Virus record (IMG/VR): IMGVR_UViG_3300025810_000124
Location: 1-20,080 of that record
Source: a virus
Strand: one strand, 5' to 3'
DNA length: 20,080 nucleotides
Shown: in pieces, positions 1 to 7,457 of the stretch
How the letters are laid out: each line of letters begins with the position of its first letter
Position numbering within the stretch: the stretch's first letter is position 1
Notes under the pieces: model-generated
Told to the model about the DNA's origin: nothing
Seen by the model: only the letters and a program-made list of their open reading frames with translations
Database searches by the model: none
Made by a program: the position numbers and the translations under genes

Positions 1-39
1 CCTTACATTTTGTGCTAATACAGTTTTTTGGTTGGAAAA

Positions 40-501
40 ATGACGAAAAGAAAAGAAAGAATAGATGGCAAAGCGGCAGCGGTGAAGGTAATGGCTGCGG
101 CAGCGAATGATATACACCCTCCATCCAATGTGCCACTGACTGAAACAGACATGCCATTCTTTGCGAATGTGATTGAGGAGTTTGCGCGGTCAGACTGGAG
201 TGCACACCAGCTTGAAATTGCTGCAATGATTGCACGAACTATGAATGATATTAATCGCGAACAGCAAGAGTTAAGAAAAGAAGGTTATATTTCAGTGCGA
301 CAAAATGGGACTACTGTTGAAAATCCAAGACAAAGAGTTGTTAAGTCATTGACTGGTGACTTGCTTTCATTTCGTCGCAGTCTAAGTCTACATGCGCGCG
401 CGCGAGGCGAAGCTAGAGATATTGCTAAACGAACAAGCTATTCAAAATCAATAGAAGGTGATAATCCATTAGATGATGATCTTTTAGCAAGGCCAAATTG
501 A
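40..501 (+). CDS. terS: Terminase small subunit (P27-like)
   Basis: This is probably the small terminase subunit, which recognises phage DNA and feeds it to the large subunit for packaging. The product is about 153 residues. It has a Lys/Arg/Ala-rich N-terminus, a helical middle (around FFANVIEEFARSDW and LEIAAMIARTMNDIN) and the family-typical stretch ENPRQRVVKSL followed by a basic segment. The frame also opens at a TTG at 28, but the ATG at 40 is preferred because it is a standard start and lies after a purine-rich run. The gene sits directly before the large terminase and its stop overlaps that start (TGATG at 499-503), the usual terS-terL arrangement. The assignment rests on pattern memory plus position; small terminases diverge strongly. 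Confidence 0.8.
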   Translation: MTKRKERIDGKAAAVKVMAAAANDIHPPSNVPLTETDMPFFANVIEEFARSDWSAHQLEIAAMIARTMNDINREQQELRKEGYISVRQNGTTVENPRQRVVKSLTGDLLSFRRSLSLHARARGEARDIAKRTSYSKSIEGDNPLDDDLLARPN

Positions 502-2018
502 TGCAAAGAGGCGAAAGAGTTTGTGCTTTTATAGAGCAATTCTGCCTTGTTCCAGAGGGAAAATTAGTTGGTCAGCCAATTAAGTTAATGCCATTTCAGC
601 GAAAATTTATATTAGAGGTTTATGATAATCCAAAAGGAACATCGCGAGCATATCTTTCTGTGGCTCGTAAAAATGGTAAATCTTCATTGATCGCTGGGAT
701 ATTGCTTGCGCACATTGTTGGACCAGAAGCTAAAACAAATAGTCAAATTATTAGTGGCGCTAGATCACGCGAGCAGGCATCACTTGTGTTTAAGCTGGCA
801 GAAAAGATGGTGCGCTTGTCGCCACGGCTATCAAAGCTGATTAAGATTGTGCCATCGCAGAAGATGCTAATTGGTTTGCCGATGAATGTAGAATACAAAG
901 CGATTTCTGCGGAAGCGGGAACAGCGCACGGTCTGTCGCCTTCTTTGGCAATCTTAGATGAGGTTGGTCAGGTGCGTGGTCAATACGATGCGTTCATTGA
1001 GGCAATCGAAACTGCGCAAGGCGCACATGAAAACCCGCTACTGATTGCGATTAGTACACAGGCTGCGACTGATGGTGATCTTTTTAGCATTTGGTTGGAT
1101 GATGCTGAAAATGCCAAAGATCACAGAATTGTAAGCCATGTATATACTGCGCCAGAAAATTGCGAGATCATGGATAAAAATGCTTGGAAGGCTGCAAACC
1201 CTGCGCTGGGTCAGTTTCGTAGTTTCACTGATATTCAAGATTTTGCAAAACAAGCAGAAAGATTGCCAGCAAAAGAAAATTCTTTTAGATGGCTTTATCT
1301 TAATCAGCGTATTGAAGCGATGTCGCCATTTTTATCAAGAGCAGAATGGGAGGCAAATGCTGGTGATCCAGAAATAATAGAGGGCATGACTTGTTATGCT
1401 GGCCTTGATCTTTCAGCTAGTCGGGATTTAACGGCATTTGTGATGGCGTTTCCTGTTGATGGTACATATCACATCAAATCACAGTTCTTTTTACCTGCGG
1501 ATGGTCTGCGCGACAGATCAAAATCTGAAAAAGTACCATATGATATTTGGGCAGATCAGGGCTTTTTAACAACGATTGATGGACCTGTTATTGTCCCTGC
1601 TATTGTGGCTCAAGCGGTTGCTGAAGCATCAGAGCATTATGATATTCGCATGATGGCGTATGATCGCTGGCGCATTGCCGATTTTCAGAGAGAATTAGAC
1701 CATATTGGAGCACAGGTTCCTATGGCACCATTCGGTCAAGGTTTCCGCGATATGGCTCCAGCGGTGGATCAATTAGAGCGATTAGTAGCAGACAGAAAGC
1801 TGCGTCATGGCGGCAATCCGATCTTGAATATGTGCGCAGCAAATGCGATTGCGGAACGTGATCCGGCGGGAAATAGAAAGCTGAATAAGGCAAAAAGTAT
1901 TGGCAAGATTGATGGTTTGGTTGCTTTGACGATGGCTCTTGGCGCTATATCGCAAGATGATCAAATTGCATATTCATCGCCTTGGGACGACCCATCCTTT
2001 ACCTTGGCGGCTCAATGA
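501..2018 (+). CDS. terL: Terminase large subunit (Terminase_1/HK97 type)
   Basis: This is the packaging motor ATPase and nuclease, which pumps DNA through the portal and cuts the concatemer. The product has 505 residues, a normal length. The ATPase half shows a Walker A-type motif ARKNGKS (residues 55-61), Walker B ILDE (151-154) and a coupling motif around IAISTQA (182-188). The RNase H-like nuclease half shows acidic positions typical of the family: D303 in YAGLDLSAS, D388 in AYDRW and D471 in KIDGL near the C-terminus. The start is the ATG at 501, overlapping the terS stop; the in-frame TTG at 498 is less likely. All motifs are intact, so the enzyme should be active. The family is Terminase_1, as in HK97-like phages. 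Confidence 0.96.
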   Translation: MQRGERVCAFIEQFCLVPEGKLVGQPIKLMPFQRKFILEVYDNPKGTSRAYLSVARKNGKSSLIAGILLAHIVGPEAKTNSQIISGARSREQASLVFKLAEKMVRLSPRLSKLIKIVPSQKMLIGLPMNVEYKAISAEAGTAHGLSPSLAILDEVGQVRGQYDAFIEAIETAQGAHENPLLIAISTQAATDGDLFSIWLDDAENAKDHRIVSHVYTAPENCEIMDKNAWKAANPALGQFRSFTDIQDFAKQAERLPAKENSFRWLYLNQRIEAMSPFLSRAEWEANAGDPEIIEGMTCYAGLDLSASRDLTAFVMAFPVDGTYHIKSQFFLPADGLRDRSKSEKVPYDIWADQGFLTTIDGPVIVPAIVAQAVAEASEHYDIRMMAYDRWRIADFQRELDHIGAQVPMAPFGQGFRDMAPAVDQLERLVADRKLRHGGNPILNMCAANAIAERDPAGNRKLNKAKSIGKIDGLVALTMALGAISQDDQIAYSSPWDDPSFTLAAQ

Positions 2019-2058
2019 TGTACTATAGGCTAAACCATGCGCTTGGGATTTAATCAAA

Positions 2059-3276
2059 ATGGGCTTCTTTGATCGCTTCCGAAACGTGGAAACTCGCAAT
2101 TTGGAAAATCCAAATGCCCCTGTTTCTGCCAATGATTTCTTGCAAATTATGGGTTGGGGTGATTTTTCTTCATCTGCTGGCATAAATGTAAACGTAGATG
2201 TTGCGATGGGCGTTCCAGCAGTATGGGCCGCAGTTAATTTTCTTGGCGGTACTCTAGCGGGACTTCCGTTAAATGTTTACCGCAAGACTGAAAATGGTCG
2301 TGAAAAAATAGAAACTGGTATTGCTAATCTGCTTCATGGCGCGATTAACGATACAATGTCATCCTTTGAGTGGCGTAAATATATGTTTGAGCAAGTTTTT
2401 ACTGGCGGCAGAGCAATAACATATATTGAACGTGCAAAAAATGGACAGGTAGAAAATCTATATCCGATTGATCCAACTCATGTAAGGGTTGAGCGTTTGA
2501 TTGATGGGCGCAAAATTTATCGTGTTATAGAAAAAGTTTATGAAGCTAATGAAATAATTGATATTCCGTTTATTTTGAAAGCTAATCAAGTTGATGTGCG
2601 TGGTCCGATTGCTTCAAATCGTGATGTCATAGGCATGGCGGTTGCTGCAAGTCGTTATGGTTCAAAAGCATTCCAATCGGGCGGCATACCTCCAGCAGTT
2701 TTGCAGGGACCATTTCAATCGGGTGCTTCTGCTATTAGAGCCTCAGAGGATGTTGCGGCTGCGACCTTAAATCTTGCAAAGCAAGGCAAGCCTATCATGG
2801 CATTGCCAATGGGTCACGAGCTTAAAAGTATAGGTTTTAGTCCCGAAAACATGCAACTTATTGAATTGCAAAGATTTTGTATTGAACAAATTGCAAGAAT
2901 TTATAGTTTGCCGCCTGTGTTTCTACAAGATTTAACGCACGGCACATTTAGCAATACGGAACAACAAGACCTTCATTTTGTAAAACATACAGTAAAACGC
3001 TGGGTGGAACAAACTGAGGCAGAAATGAATTTGAAGCTGTTTGGAAGAAATTCTGCGCAATATGTTGAATTTAACGTCGATGGATTGCTGCGCGGTGACT
3101 TTAAAACCCGTATGGAAGCCCACGCGACCAGTATTCAAAACGGAATTAGGACACCAAATGAAGTTCGTGATATTGAGAATTTACCACCAATGGATGAGGG
3201 TGATAACTTAATGATCCAAGGTGCGACTGTACCGATTGCGGCGCAAGTCGGGGGATTGAATGCCGATACCGACTAA
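2059..3276 (+). CDS. Portal protein (HK97 family)
   Basis: This is the portal, a dodecameric ring at one capsid vertex through which DNA enters and leaves and to which the neck attaches. The product has 405 residues, typical for Phage_portal (HK97 family). The N-terminal part has the recognisable VPAVWAAVNFLGGTLAGLPL stretch (about residues 52-71). The C-terminal half has the conserved helix and loop region around EQIARIYSLPPVFLQD, followed by a segment rich in His, Lys and Trp. The gene follows terL after 40 bases and overlaps the protease gene by 17 bases. No clear Shine-Dalgarno precedes the ATG, so translation may depend on coupling from upstream. Confidence 0.95.
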   Translation: MGFFDRFRNVETRNLENPNAPVSANDFLQIMGWGDFSSSAGINVNVDVAMGVPAVWAAVNFLGGTLAGLPLNVYRKTENGREKIETGIANLLHGAINDTMSSFEWRKYMFEQVFTGGRAITYIERAKNGQVENLYPIDPTHVRVERLIDGRKIYRVIEKVYEANEIIDIPFILKANQVDVRGPIASNRDVIGMAVAASRYGSKAFQSGGIPPAVLQGPFQSGASAIRASEDVAAATLNLAKQGKPIMALPMGHELKSIGFSPENMQLIELQRFCIEQIARIYSLPPVFLQDLTHGTFSNTEQQDLHFVKHTVKRWVEQTEAEMNLKLFGRNSAQYVEFNVDGLLRGDFKTRMEAHATSIQNGIRTPNEVRDIENLPPMDEGDNLMIQGATVPIAAQVGGLNADTD

Positions 3277-4576
3277 AGAAATGGCTGAAGAAGCTCAACG
3301 CGGTTTGGATTGGCGTGAAGAGTATGGCAGAGGCGGCACACAAGTCGGTGTTGCTAGAGCTAGAGATATTGTAAATCAACGCAATCTTTCGATGCGAACA
3401 CTTCGCAGGATGCGTAGTTATTTTGCGCGTCATGAAGTTGATAAAGAAGGCGAGGGTTTTTATCCAGATCAAGATGGCTTCCCAAGCGCAGGGCGCATTG
3501 CATGGGCTTTATGGTCCGGTGATAGTGGCAAGGCTTGGGTTGAGCGCCAATTAGAAGATGAGGACCGTGAGCAAAGACCTTATGAGGGAGAACACGCAGC
3601 GCGTATTCGGGAGCCAGAGGGTTATGATTATTATCGCCGTGTAGAAGATGAGGGTGGTCTTGGCGTTGATTTTGTTTATGGCATTCAAGATGGAAATGCT
3701 GAAATTCAGTCAATACGCTTTGACATTGATTATTTCACAGAAAAAGCTGCGTTAGATTGGTTAGAGCGCAATAATTTCAATCCAATAAAGTTCGAACCTG
3801 CGGTTCCTGTGGACGATGACCGTAATTTTGTGATATTGTCTCAACAAATGGAGGCTGATGATATGGATTATCGCGCAGAACCAGATGCGTCAATCAATGA
3901 CGATTTTAAGGATGACGATGAAAAGCGTCATATAAAGCGAATTGAAGAAAATGACACTGAGGTCATTGTTGTATTTGGTAAATCGGAAGAATACCAAGAA
4001 GAAAGCGATGTGGAATTGGAGCGCGAGTTTCGCCCTGCGCAAAAGCTAGAAGTGCGTGAGGCTCATTCTGGCGATGTTCGTGTTTCTGGATATGCTGCTG
4101 TTTTCGATCAGGAAACAAATATTGGTGGAATGTTTACAGAGCAAATTAATCGCGGTGCATTTAAAGATGCGATTGGACGTGATGACGTTGTGTTTTTGAT
4201 TAACCATGAGGGTTTGCCTTTGGCGCGAACACGTTCTGGCACTCTGCGATTAGAAGAAGATGAGCATGGTTTATACATGGAAGCATCTCTTGACGCATCT
4301 GATCCTGATGTTCGGTCAATTGTTCCAAAAATGAAGCGCGGAGACTTAGATAAAATGTCTTTTGCTTTCGTTCCGACAAGGCAATCATGGGATGATAGTA
4401 AAAAAATTCCAAAGCGGATGATTGAAGAAGCGCAGCTTTACGATGTTTCAATTGTTACCACCCCAGCTTATGACGGTACAGAAATCGGCTTGCGGTCATT
4501 GGAAAAGCATCGCAGCAAATTAAAAAATAAACAGACTTCGCGGCGTCTTAGAATGAAGGCGAAGTTTCAGAAATAA
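3260..4576 (+). CDS. Prohead protease (S78/U35 type) with extra N-terminal domains
   Basis: This is the capsid maturation protease, which cuts the delta domain from the major capsid protein and then itself inside the prohead. The 438-residue product is about twice the usual length. Residues 10-98 form a separate conserved module (RGLDWREEYGRGGTQVGVAR, then SYFARHEVDK and SAGRIAWALWSGD) that I have seen attached to phage head proteins; its role is unknown. Residues about 120-180 (YFTEKAALDWLERNNF) recall segments flanking XkdF-type phage proteases. Residues 262-420 are the protease: predicted catalytic His316 in FLINHEGLPLART and Ser367 in DKMSFAF, with an acidic third residue possibly near 390-395. 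The ATG at 3260 follows a GGGGGA tract and lies inside the portal gene. A second strong start exists at 3863. The C-terminus is strongly basic. Confidence 0.93.
   Translation: MPIPTKEMAEEAQRGLDWREEYGRGGTQVGVARARDIVNQRNLSMRTLRRMRSYFARHEVDKEGEGFYPDQDGFPSAGRIAWALWSGDSGKAWVERQLEDEDREQRPYEGEHAARIREPEGYDYYRRVEDEGGLGVDFVYGIQDGNAEIQSIRFDIDYFTEKAALDWLERNNFNPIKFEPAVPVDDDRNFVILSQQMEADDMDYRAEPDASINDDFKDDDEKRHIKRIEENDTEVIVVFGKSEEYQEESDVELEREFRPAQKLEVREAHSGDVRVSGYAAVFDQETNIGGMFTEQINRGAFKDAIGRDDVVFLINHEGLPLARTRSGTLRLEEDEHGLYMEASLDASDPDVRSIVPKMKRGDLDKMSFAFVPTRQSWDDSKKIPKRMIEEAQLYDVSIVTTPAYDGTEIGLRSLEKHRSKLKNKQTSRRLRMKAKFQK
3850..3865 (+). promoter_or_regulatory. Internal ribosome binding site and ATG in the protease gene
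   Basis: GGAGG at 3850-3854 is followed after 8 bases by an in-frame ATG at 3863 (Met202 of the long product). This is near-ideal Shine-Dalgarno spacing, and better than many genuine starts in the window. Initiation here would make a 237-residue protein holding the whole catalytic domain (His316 and Ser367 in the long numbering) but none of the N-terminal modules, close to the length of a conventional prohead protease. The SD and spacing are seen directly; use in vivo is inferred. Confidence 0.5.
4535..4565 (+). repeat. Inverted repeat at the 3' end of the protease gene
   Basis: ACTTCGC at 4535-4541 and its exact reverse complement GCGAAGT at 4559-4565 flank a 17-base loop, inside the last codons of the protease gene and before the capsid gene leader. 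No T-run follows, so it does not look like a classical rho-independent terminator. It could mark transcript processing or stability between protease and capsid messages, or be incidental. Confidence 0.35.
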
Positions 4577-4604
4577 CGGCGGCTCCCGTTGTTAATGCCC
4601 CCCA

Positions 4605-4649
4605 TCCGCGCCTTGGGCAAGCGCATTTTAAAGGAGGCCCACAATGGCT
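4605..4649 (+). promoter_or_regulatory. Leader element copy A (before the major capsid gene)
   Basis: This 45-base stretch ends at the ATGGCT start of the capsid gene. It matches the sequence before the major tail protein (7876-7920) at 37 of 45 positions by hand alignment with no gaps. The shared core is TCCGCGC, two variable bases, TGGGCAAGCGCAT, three variable bases, AAAGGAGGCC, four variable bases, then the start codon. AAGGAGG is a very strong ribosome binding site. GCGC...GCGC can form a small hairpin just upstream of it. The role is probably high-level translation or message stability for an abundant protein. Confidence 0.65.
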
Positions 4650-5891
4650 GATATTAAAGACCTTCGGGAGAAGATGGCGCGAATCGCCACTGAAGCCCGA
4701 TCAAAATTGTCTGAAGTGACGGACGATATTTCAGAGGAACGCGCGGCTGAAATCGAGCGTGAATTTGATGCAATGATGGCTGACCATGACAAGTTGTCAT
4801 CTCGCGTTGAGCGTATGGAAAAAGCAGAAGCGGCACTTCGTGCTTCTGAAGCTATTGATGTTTCCAAGCGTCCAGTATTTGAGCAGCGTTCTGCCCCTGC
4901 GGTAGACGAAGGCTTTAAAATGGATTATCGGAACGCATTTTATCAAATGCTTGCAAATGGCGGTGTAAATGGCCTTGATAGCGAAATTCGGAATGTTTTG
5001 AAGGGTTCTGAAACACGCGCACAAACAGGTGGAACAACAACTGCTGGTGGTTTTACAGTTCCGACTGAGTTGGCAACTTTCATTGACAAAGCTATGATCG
5101 CAACGGGTCCAATGTATGATGGAAATCTATTCACCGTCATAAATACGACTGCCGGTAATACGTTTAATATTCCAACTGTTGATGATACGACTGTTGCGGC
5201 TGAAGCACATACAGAAGGCACACAGCCAACTGATGATGGTGGTAAAGATGTAACCTTTGGTCAAAAATCATTGGGTGCATACTCATTTGATACAGAATGG
5301 GTTCGTTGGTCTGCCGAATTGAATGCTGATAGTGTTCTAAACATGGAGAGCCTGTTGGGTGAATTGCTTGGTGAGCGCCTTGGGCGTATTGCTAACAGCA
5401 AACTTACAACTGGATCAGGTTCTTCTGATGTAGAGGGTATTGTCACCAATTCATCACTTGGTAAAACCGCTGCGGCTGTTGCGGCTGTAACGGCTGATGA
5501 AATCATTGATTTGATTCACTCAGTCGATCCAGCATACCGCTCATCTCCAAGTGCAGCTATCATGATGAATGATAGCACTCTTGCGGCTGTTCGTAAGCTG
5601 AAAGATGGAAATGGCAACTATCTCTGGCAGATGGGCAACTATCAAGCTGGCATACCTCAAAGCATTTTGGGCTATAATGTCGTCGTAAACCAAGCAATGG
5701 ATTCTTTGGCAACTGCTAAAAAGGTGATGTTGTTTGGTGATATGTCAAAGTTCTATGTTCGCAAGGTAGGCGCACCATCGCTTTATGTTGCTTCAGAACG
5801 CTTTGCGCCTGATTACGGCATCTTGGGCTTTATTCGCTTTGACGGTGTATTGACCAACACAGCGGCAATCAAGCACTTGATTACTGCATAA
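4644..5891 (+). CDS. Major capsid protein (HK97 fold)
   Basis: This is the main shell protein of the head. The product has 415 residues, and the family match is Phage_capsid. Residues 1-70 are a highly charged, coiled-coil-like delta (scaffold) domain (REKMARIATEARSKLSEV, then EIEREFD and SSRVERMEK), expected to be removed by the upstream protease somewhere around residues 80-125; the exact site cannot be read from sequence. The mature part starts near the typical TGGTTTAGGFTVPTEL stretch (128-143) and ends in a hydrophobic segment (YGILGFIRFDGVL, then AAIKHLI). The start is fixed by a strong AAGGAGG site. The gene ends with tandem stops (TAATAA) and is followed by a strong hairpin. Confidence 0.96.
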   Translation: MADIKDLREKMARIATEARSKLSEVTDDISEERAAEIEREFDAMMADHDKLSSRVERMEKAEAALRASEAIDVSKRPVFEQRSAPAVDEGFKMDYRNAFYQMLANGGVNGLDSEIRNVLKGSETRAQTGGTTTAGGFTVPTELATFIDKAMIATGPMYDGNLFTVINTTAGNTFNIPTVDDTTVAAEAHTEGTQPTDDGGKDVTFGQKSLGAYSFDTEWVRWSAELNADSVLNMESLLGELLGERLGRIANSKLTTGSGSSDVEGIVTNSSLGKTAAAVAAVTADEIIDLIHSVDPAYRSSPSAAIMMNDSTLAAVRKLKDGNGNYLWQMGNYQAGIPQSILGYNVVVNQAMDSLATAKKVMLFGDMSKFYVRKVGAPSLYVASERFAPDYGILGFIRFDGVLTNTAAIKHLITA

Positions 5892-5900
5892 TAATCAACA

Positions 5901-5926
5901 GGCAGGGCTGCATAAGCGGCCCTGTC
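5901..5926 (+). terminator. Strong hairpin after the capsid gene
   Basis: GGCAGGGCTGC (5901-5911) pairs with GCGGCCCTGTC (5916-5926) across an ATAA tetraloop, giving an 11-bp GC-rich stem that includes two G-T wobbles. It lies 9 bases past the capsid stop codon. There is no T-run after it (the next bases are TCTGCAAAAGG), so it is not a standard intrinsic terminator. It may be a partial terminator, or a 3' barrier that protects the capsid message and sets capsid expression above that of the neck genes. Confidence 0.6.
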
Positions 5927-5946
5927 TCTGCAAAAGGATAAAAGAA

Positions 5947-6138
5947 ATGAAAGTTAGACTTTTGACAGGCATGGCTGGAATAGATTTTTCTCATAATGCT
6001 GGCGATGTTATTGACTGTAACTCAGCCGAAGCTGAGAGATTTATTTCTGCGGGAATTGCGGAACCTGTAGATGCAGAGCCAAAAGTAGAACGTGCCGTAA
6101 AAAAAGTTGCAACACGCAAGGCTGTTAGGGAAGTCTAA
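5947..6138 (+). CDS. Small protein encoded after the capsid gene
   Basis: This 63-residue protein resembles the short proteins often encoded between the capsid and connector genes in HK97-like phages. The N-terminal two thirds (KVRLLTGMAGIDFSHNAGD, then SAEAERFISAGIAEPV) look like a compact beta-rich fold with a conserved D/E-A-x-R-x-I-x-A-G pattern. The C-terminal 20 residues are a basic Lys/Arg/Ala/Val tail. The start has a good AAAGGA site 8 bases upstream. Function is unknown. The basic tail might touch DNA or the inner head surface, but that is inference. Confidence 0.8.
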   Translation: MKVRLLTGMAGIDFSHNAGDVIDCNSAEAERFISAGIAEPVDAEPKVERAVKKVATRKAVREV

Positions 6139-6140
6139 AA

Positions 6141-6746
6141 ATGCCAGCACCATTGCACGGTTTTCATCTTATTGAGCGGGTAGATGCGCCACTTGTTGAG
6201 CCTATCAGTTTGTCGGAAGTAAAAGCACAGATGCGAATTGAGCATTCTGATGATGATACTCTTATAAACCGATTGATTGATGTTTCTATTGCTTATGTTG
6301 ATGTGCTTGGTGTTCTTGGCAAGGCTATGATTACACAAAAGTGGGCGCAATGGCTTGAGCCAAATCCACCGCGAGAAGTGCATTTGAGGCTGACACCAGT
6401 TCAATCTGTTACTGCTGTTAAATATTATGACACAAATGGAGCTTTGCAGACTGATACCTTATCAAATTATGAAGTTTTTGGGCTGAGTGATCACAGTGTA
6501 ATTCAACCTAAAACGGGCTTTACTTGGCCTACTACTCAGCAACGTCACGATGCAATTCGAATTGAGTATGAAATCGGATATGGTGATGCTGCGTCAGATG
6601 TACCTGCAACAGTTCGTCATGCCTTGATGATGCTCGTTGCTTACCATTATGAAAATAGAGAGCAAGCACAACAAGATGTTTTAACTCCCGTGCCTTATGG
6701 CTTTGACAATCTTATTAACTTGGAGCGCACGAGTTGGTATGGTTAA
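6141..6746 (+). CDS. Head-tail connector (phiE125 gp8 / HK97 gp6 type)
   Basis: This is probably the adaptor ring protein that binds under the portal. The product has 201 residues. The N-terminal segment EPISLSEVKAQMRIEHSDDD followed by a helical stretch is the hallmark of phiE125 gp8/QLRG-type connector proteins. The middle (PPREVHLRLTPVQSVTAVKY) and the C-terminal helix (PATVRHALMMLVAYHYENRE) also fit that family. It is the first of four consecutive neck genes, in the order expected for siphoviruses. AGGGAAG precedes the ATG. Its end overlaps the next gene by 8 bases. Confidence 0.9.
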   Translation: MPAPLHGFHLIERVDAPLVEPISLSEVKAQMRIEHSDDDTLINRLIDVSIAYVDVLGVLGKAMITQKWAQWLEPNPPREVHLRLTPVQSVTAVKYYDTNGALQTDTLSNYEVFGLSDHSVIQPKTGFTWPTTQQRHDAIRIEYEIGYGDAASDVPATVRHALMMLVAYHYENREQAQQDVLTPVPYGFDNLINLERTSWYG

Positions 6747-7077
6747 ATCTGGCTTAATGAGGGAGAGAATAACTTTTCAGCGTATGGCTGAAGGTGCGGT
6801 TGATGACTATGGTAATGTTTATTCTGGGTGGTCTAATCTGATAACACGTTATGGTGATTTGCGTGAGCAAAAAGGCAAAGAAAGAATTGAAGGTGGTGCC
6901 TTACAAGATGTAAGCCTTGCCACTTTGAGGGTTCGTTCTGATAGCACAACTCAAACAATTACGGCTGCGGATCGTGTTTCAGCGCGAGGCATAACTTGGG
7001 CAATAAAAAATGCAATTCAAGTTGATTCAAAAAATACTCTGCTGGAATTTGTTCTTGAAAAAGGCGTGGCATCATGA
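6739..7077 (+). CDS. Head closure protein (SPP1 gp16-like, Phage_H_T_join)
   Basis: This is probably the neck protein that plugs the adaptor ring and joins head to tail. The preferred product has 112 residues. The motif MRERITFQRMAEGAVDDYGN near the N-terminus is typical of the head-tail joining family, which is a short beta-barrel protein. The open frame extends upstream to an ATG at 6697, but that would overlap the connector gene by 50 bases. The ATG at 6739 (overlap of 8 bases, ATGGTTAA) fits the tight coupling used elsewhere here; the ATG at 6757 is another candidate. The gene ends in an ATGA overlap with its follower. Confidence 0.87.
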   Translation: MVKSGLMRERITFQRMAEGAVDDYGNVYSGWSNLITRYGDLREQKGKERIEGGALQDVSLATLRVRSDSTTQTITAADRVSARGITWAIKNAIQVDSKNTLLEFVLEKGVAS

Positions 7078-7457
7078 AGATTGCGGGTCATAAAAAACTG
7101 ATGAAGCAGCTTAAAGACCTTCCAAAAAAAACGCATGAAGGTTTGGCGCAATCAATTGAACGCACGGTAAAGTCGGGTTCTCGAAAAGCTAAAACTATTG
7201 TGCCGGTTGCGTCTGGCGACTTAAAGGACGGAATAAATCATAAAGTTATTTCTAAAGAAAATGCAATTATAGGATTTATAAACTTTTATGAGGGAGCCGA
7301 TGAAGATGGGCTTGCAGCTAATGCCATCAACTATGGTTGGGGTGATATGAAATTTGGCTACGAATTTCGGTCTACTGTAAAATTAATTATTGGTGAGCGT
7401 CATAAGCGTGCTGTAAAGAGAAACATTGACAAAGCAATTAAGGAGGCAATGAGCTAG
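7074..7457 (+). CDS. HK97 gp10-like neck/tail protein
   Basis: This 127-residue protein fits the HK97 gp10 family, placed at the neck-tail junction. It starts with the characteristic short basic helix (KKLMKQLKDLPKK), then a segment like AKTIVPVASGDLKDGI, which matches the family core (an 'A-P-v-x-t-G-x-L+' pattern). The end is basic and helical (GERHKRAVKRNIDKAIKEAM). It starts by an ATGA overlap with the head-closure stop and ends by a TAGTG overlap with the next gene. Position and motif agree; its exact structural role in this phage is inferred from the family. Confidence 0.85.
   Translation: MKIAGHKKLMKQLKDLPKKTHEGLAQSIERTVKSGSRKAKTIVPVASGDLKDGINHKVISKENAIIGFINFYEGADEDGLAANAINYGWGDMKFGYEFRSTVKLIIGERHKRAVKRNIDKAIKEAMS

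Noticed and set aside
1-39. A promoter for the terminase genes
   Set aside because: Only 39 bases lie before the ATG at 40, and no convincing -35/-10 pair can be placed. The upstream gene may run to just outside the window.
3260-4576. Two genes fused by sequencing error (N-terminal module plus protease)
   Set aside because: The frame is continuous over 438 codons, and the same kind of fusion is familiar in phages. The internal start explains how a normal protease could also be made.
5901-5926. A classical rho-independent terminator
   Set aside because: The stem is strong, but no T-run follows and the neck genes downstream must still be transcribed. It is listed as a hairpin with uncertain role.
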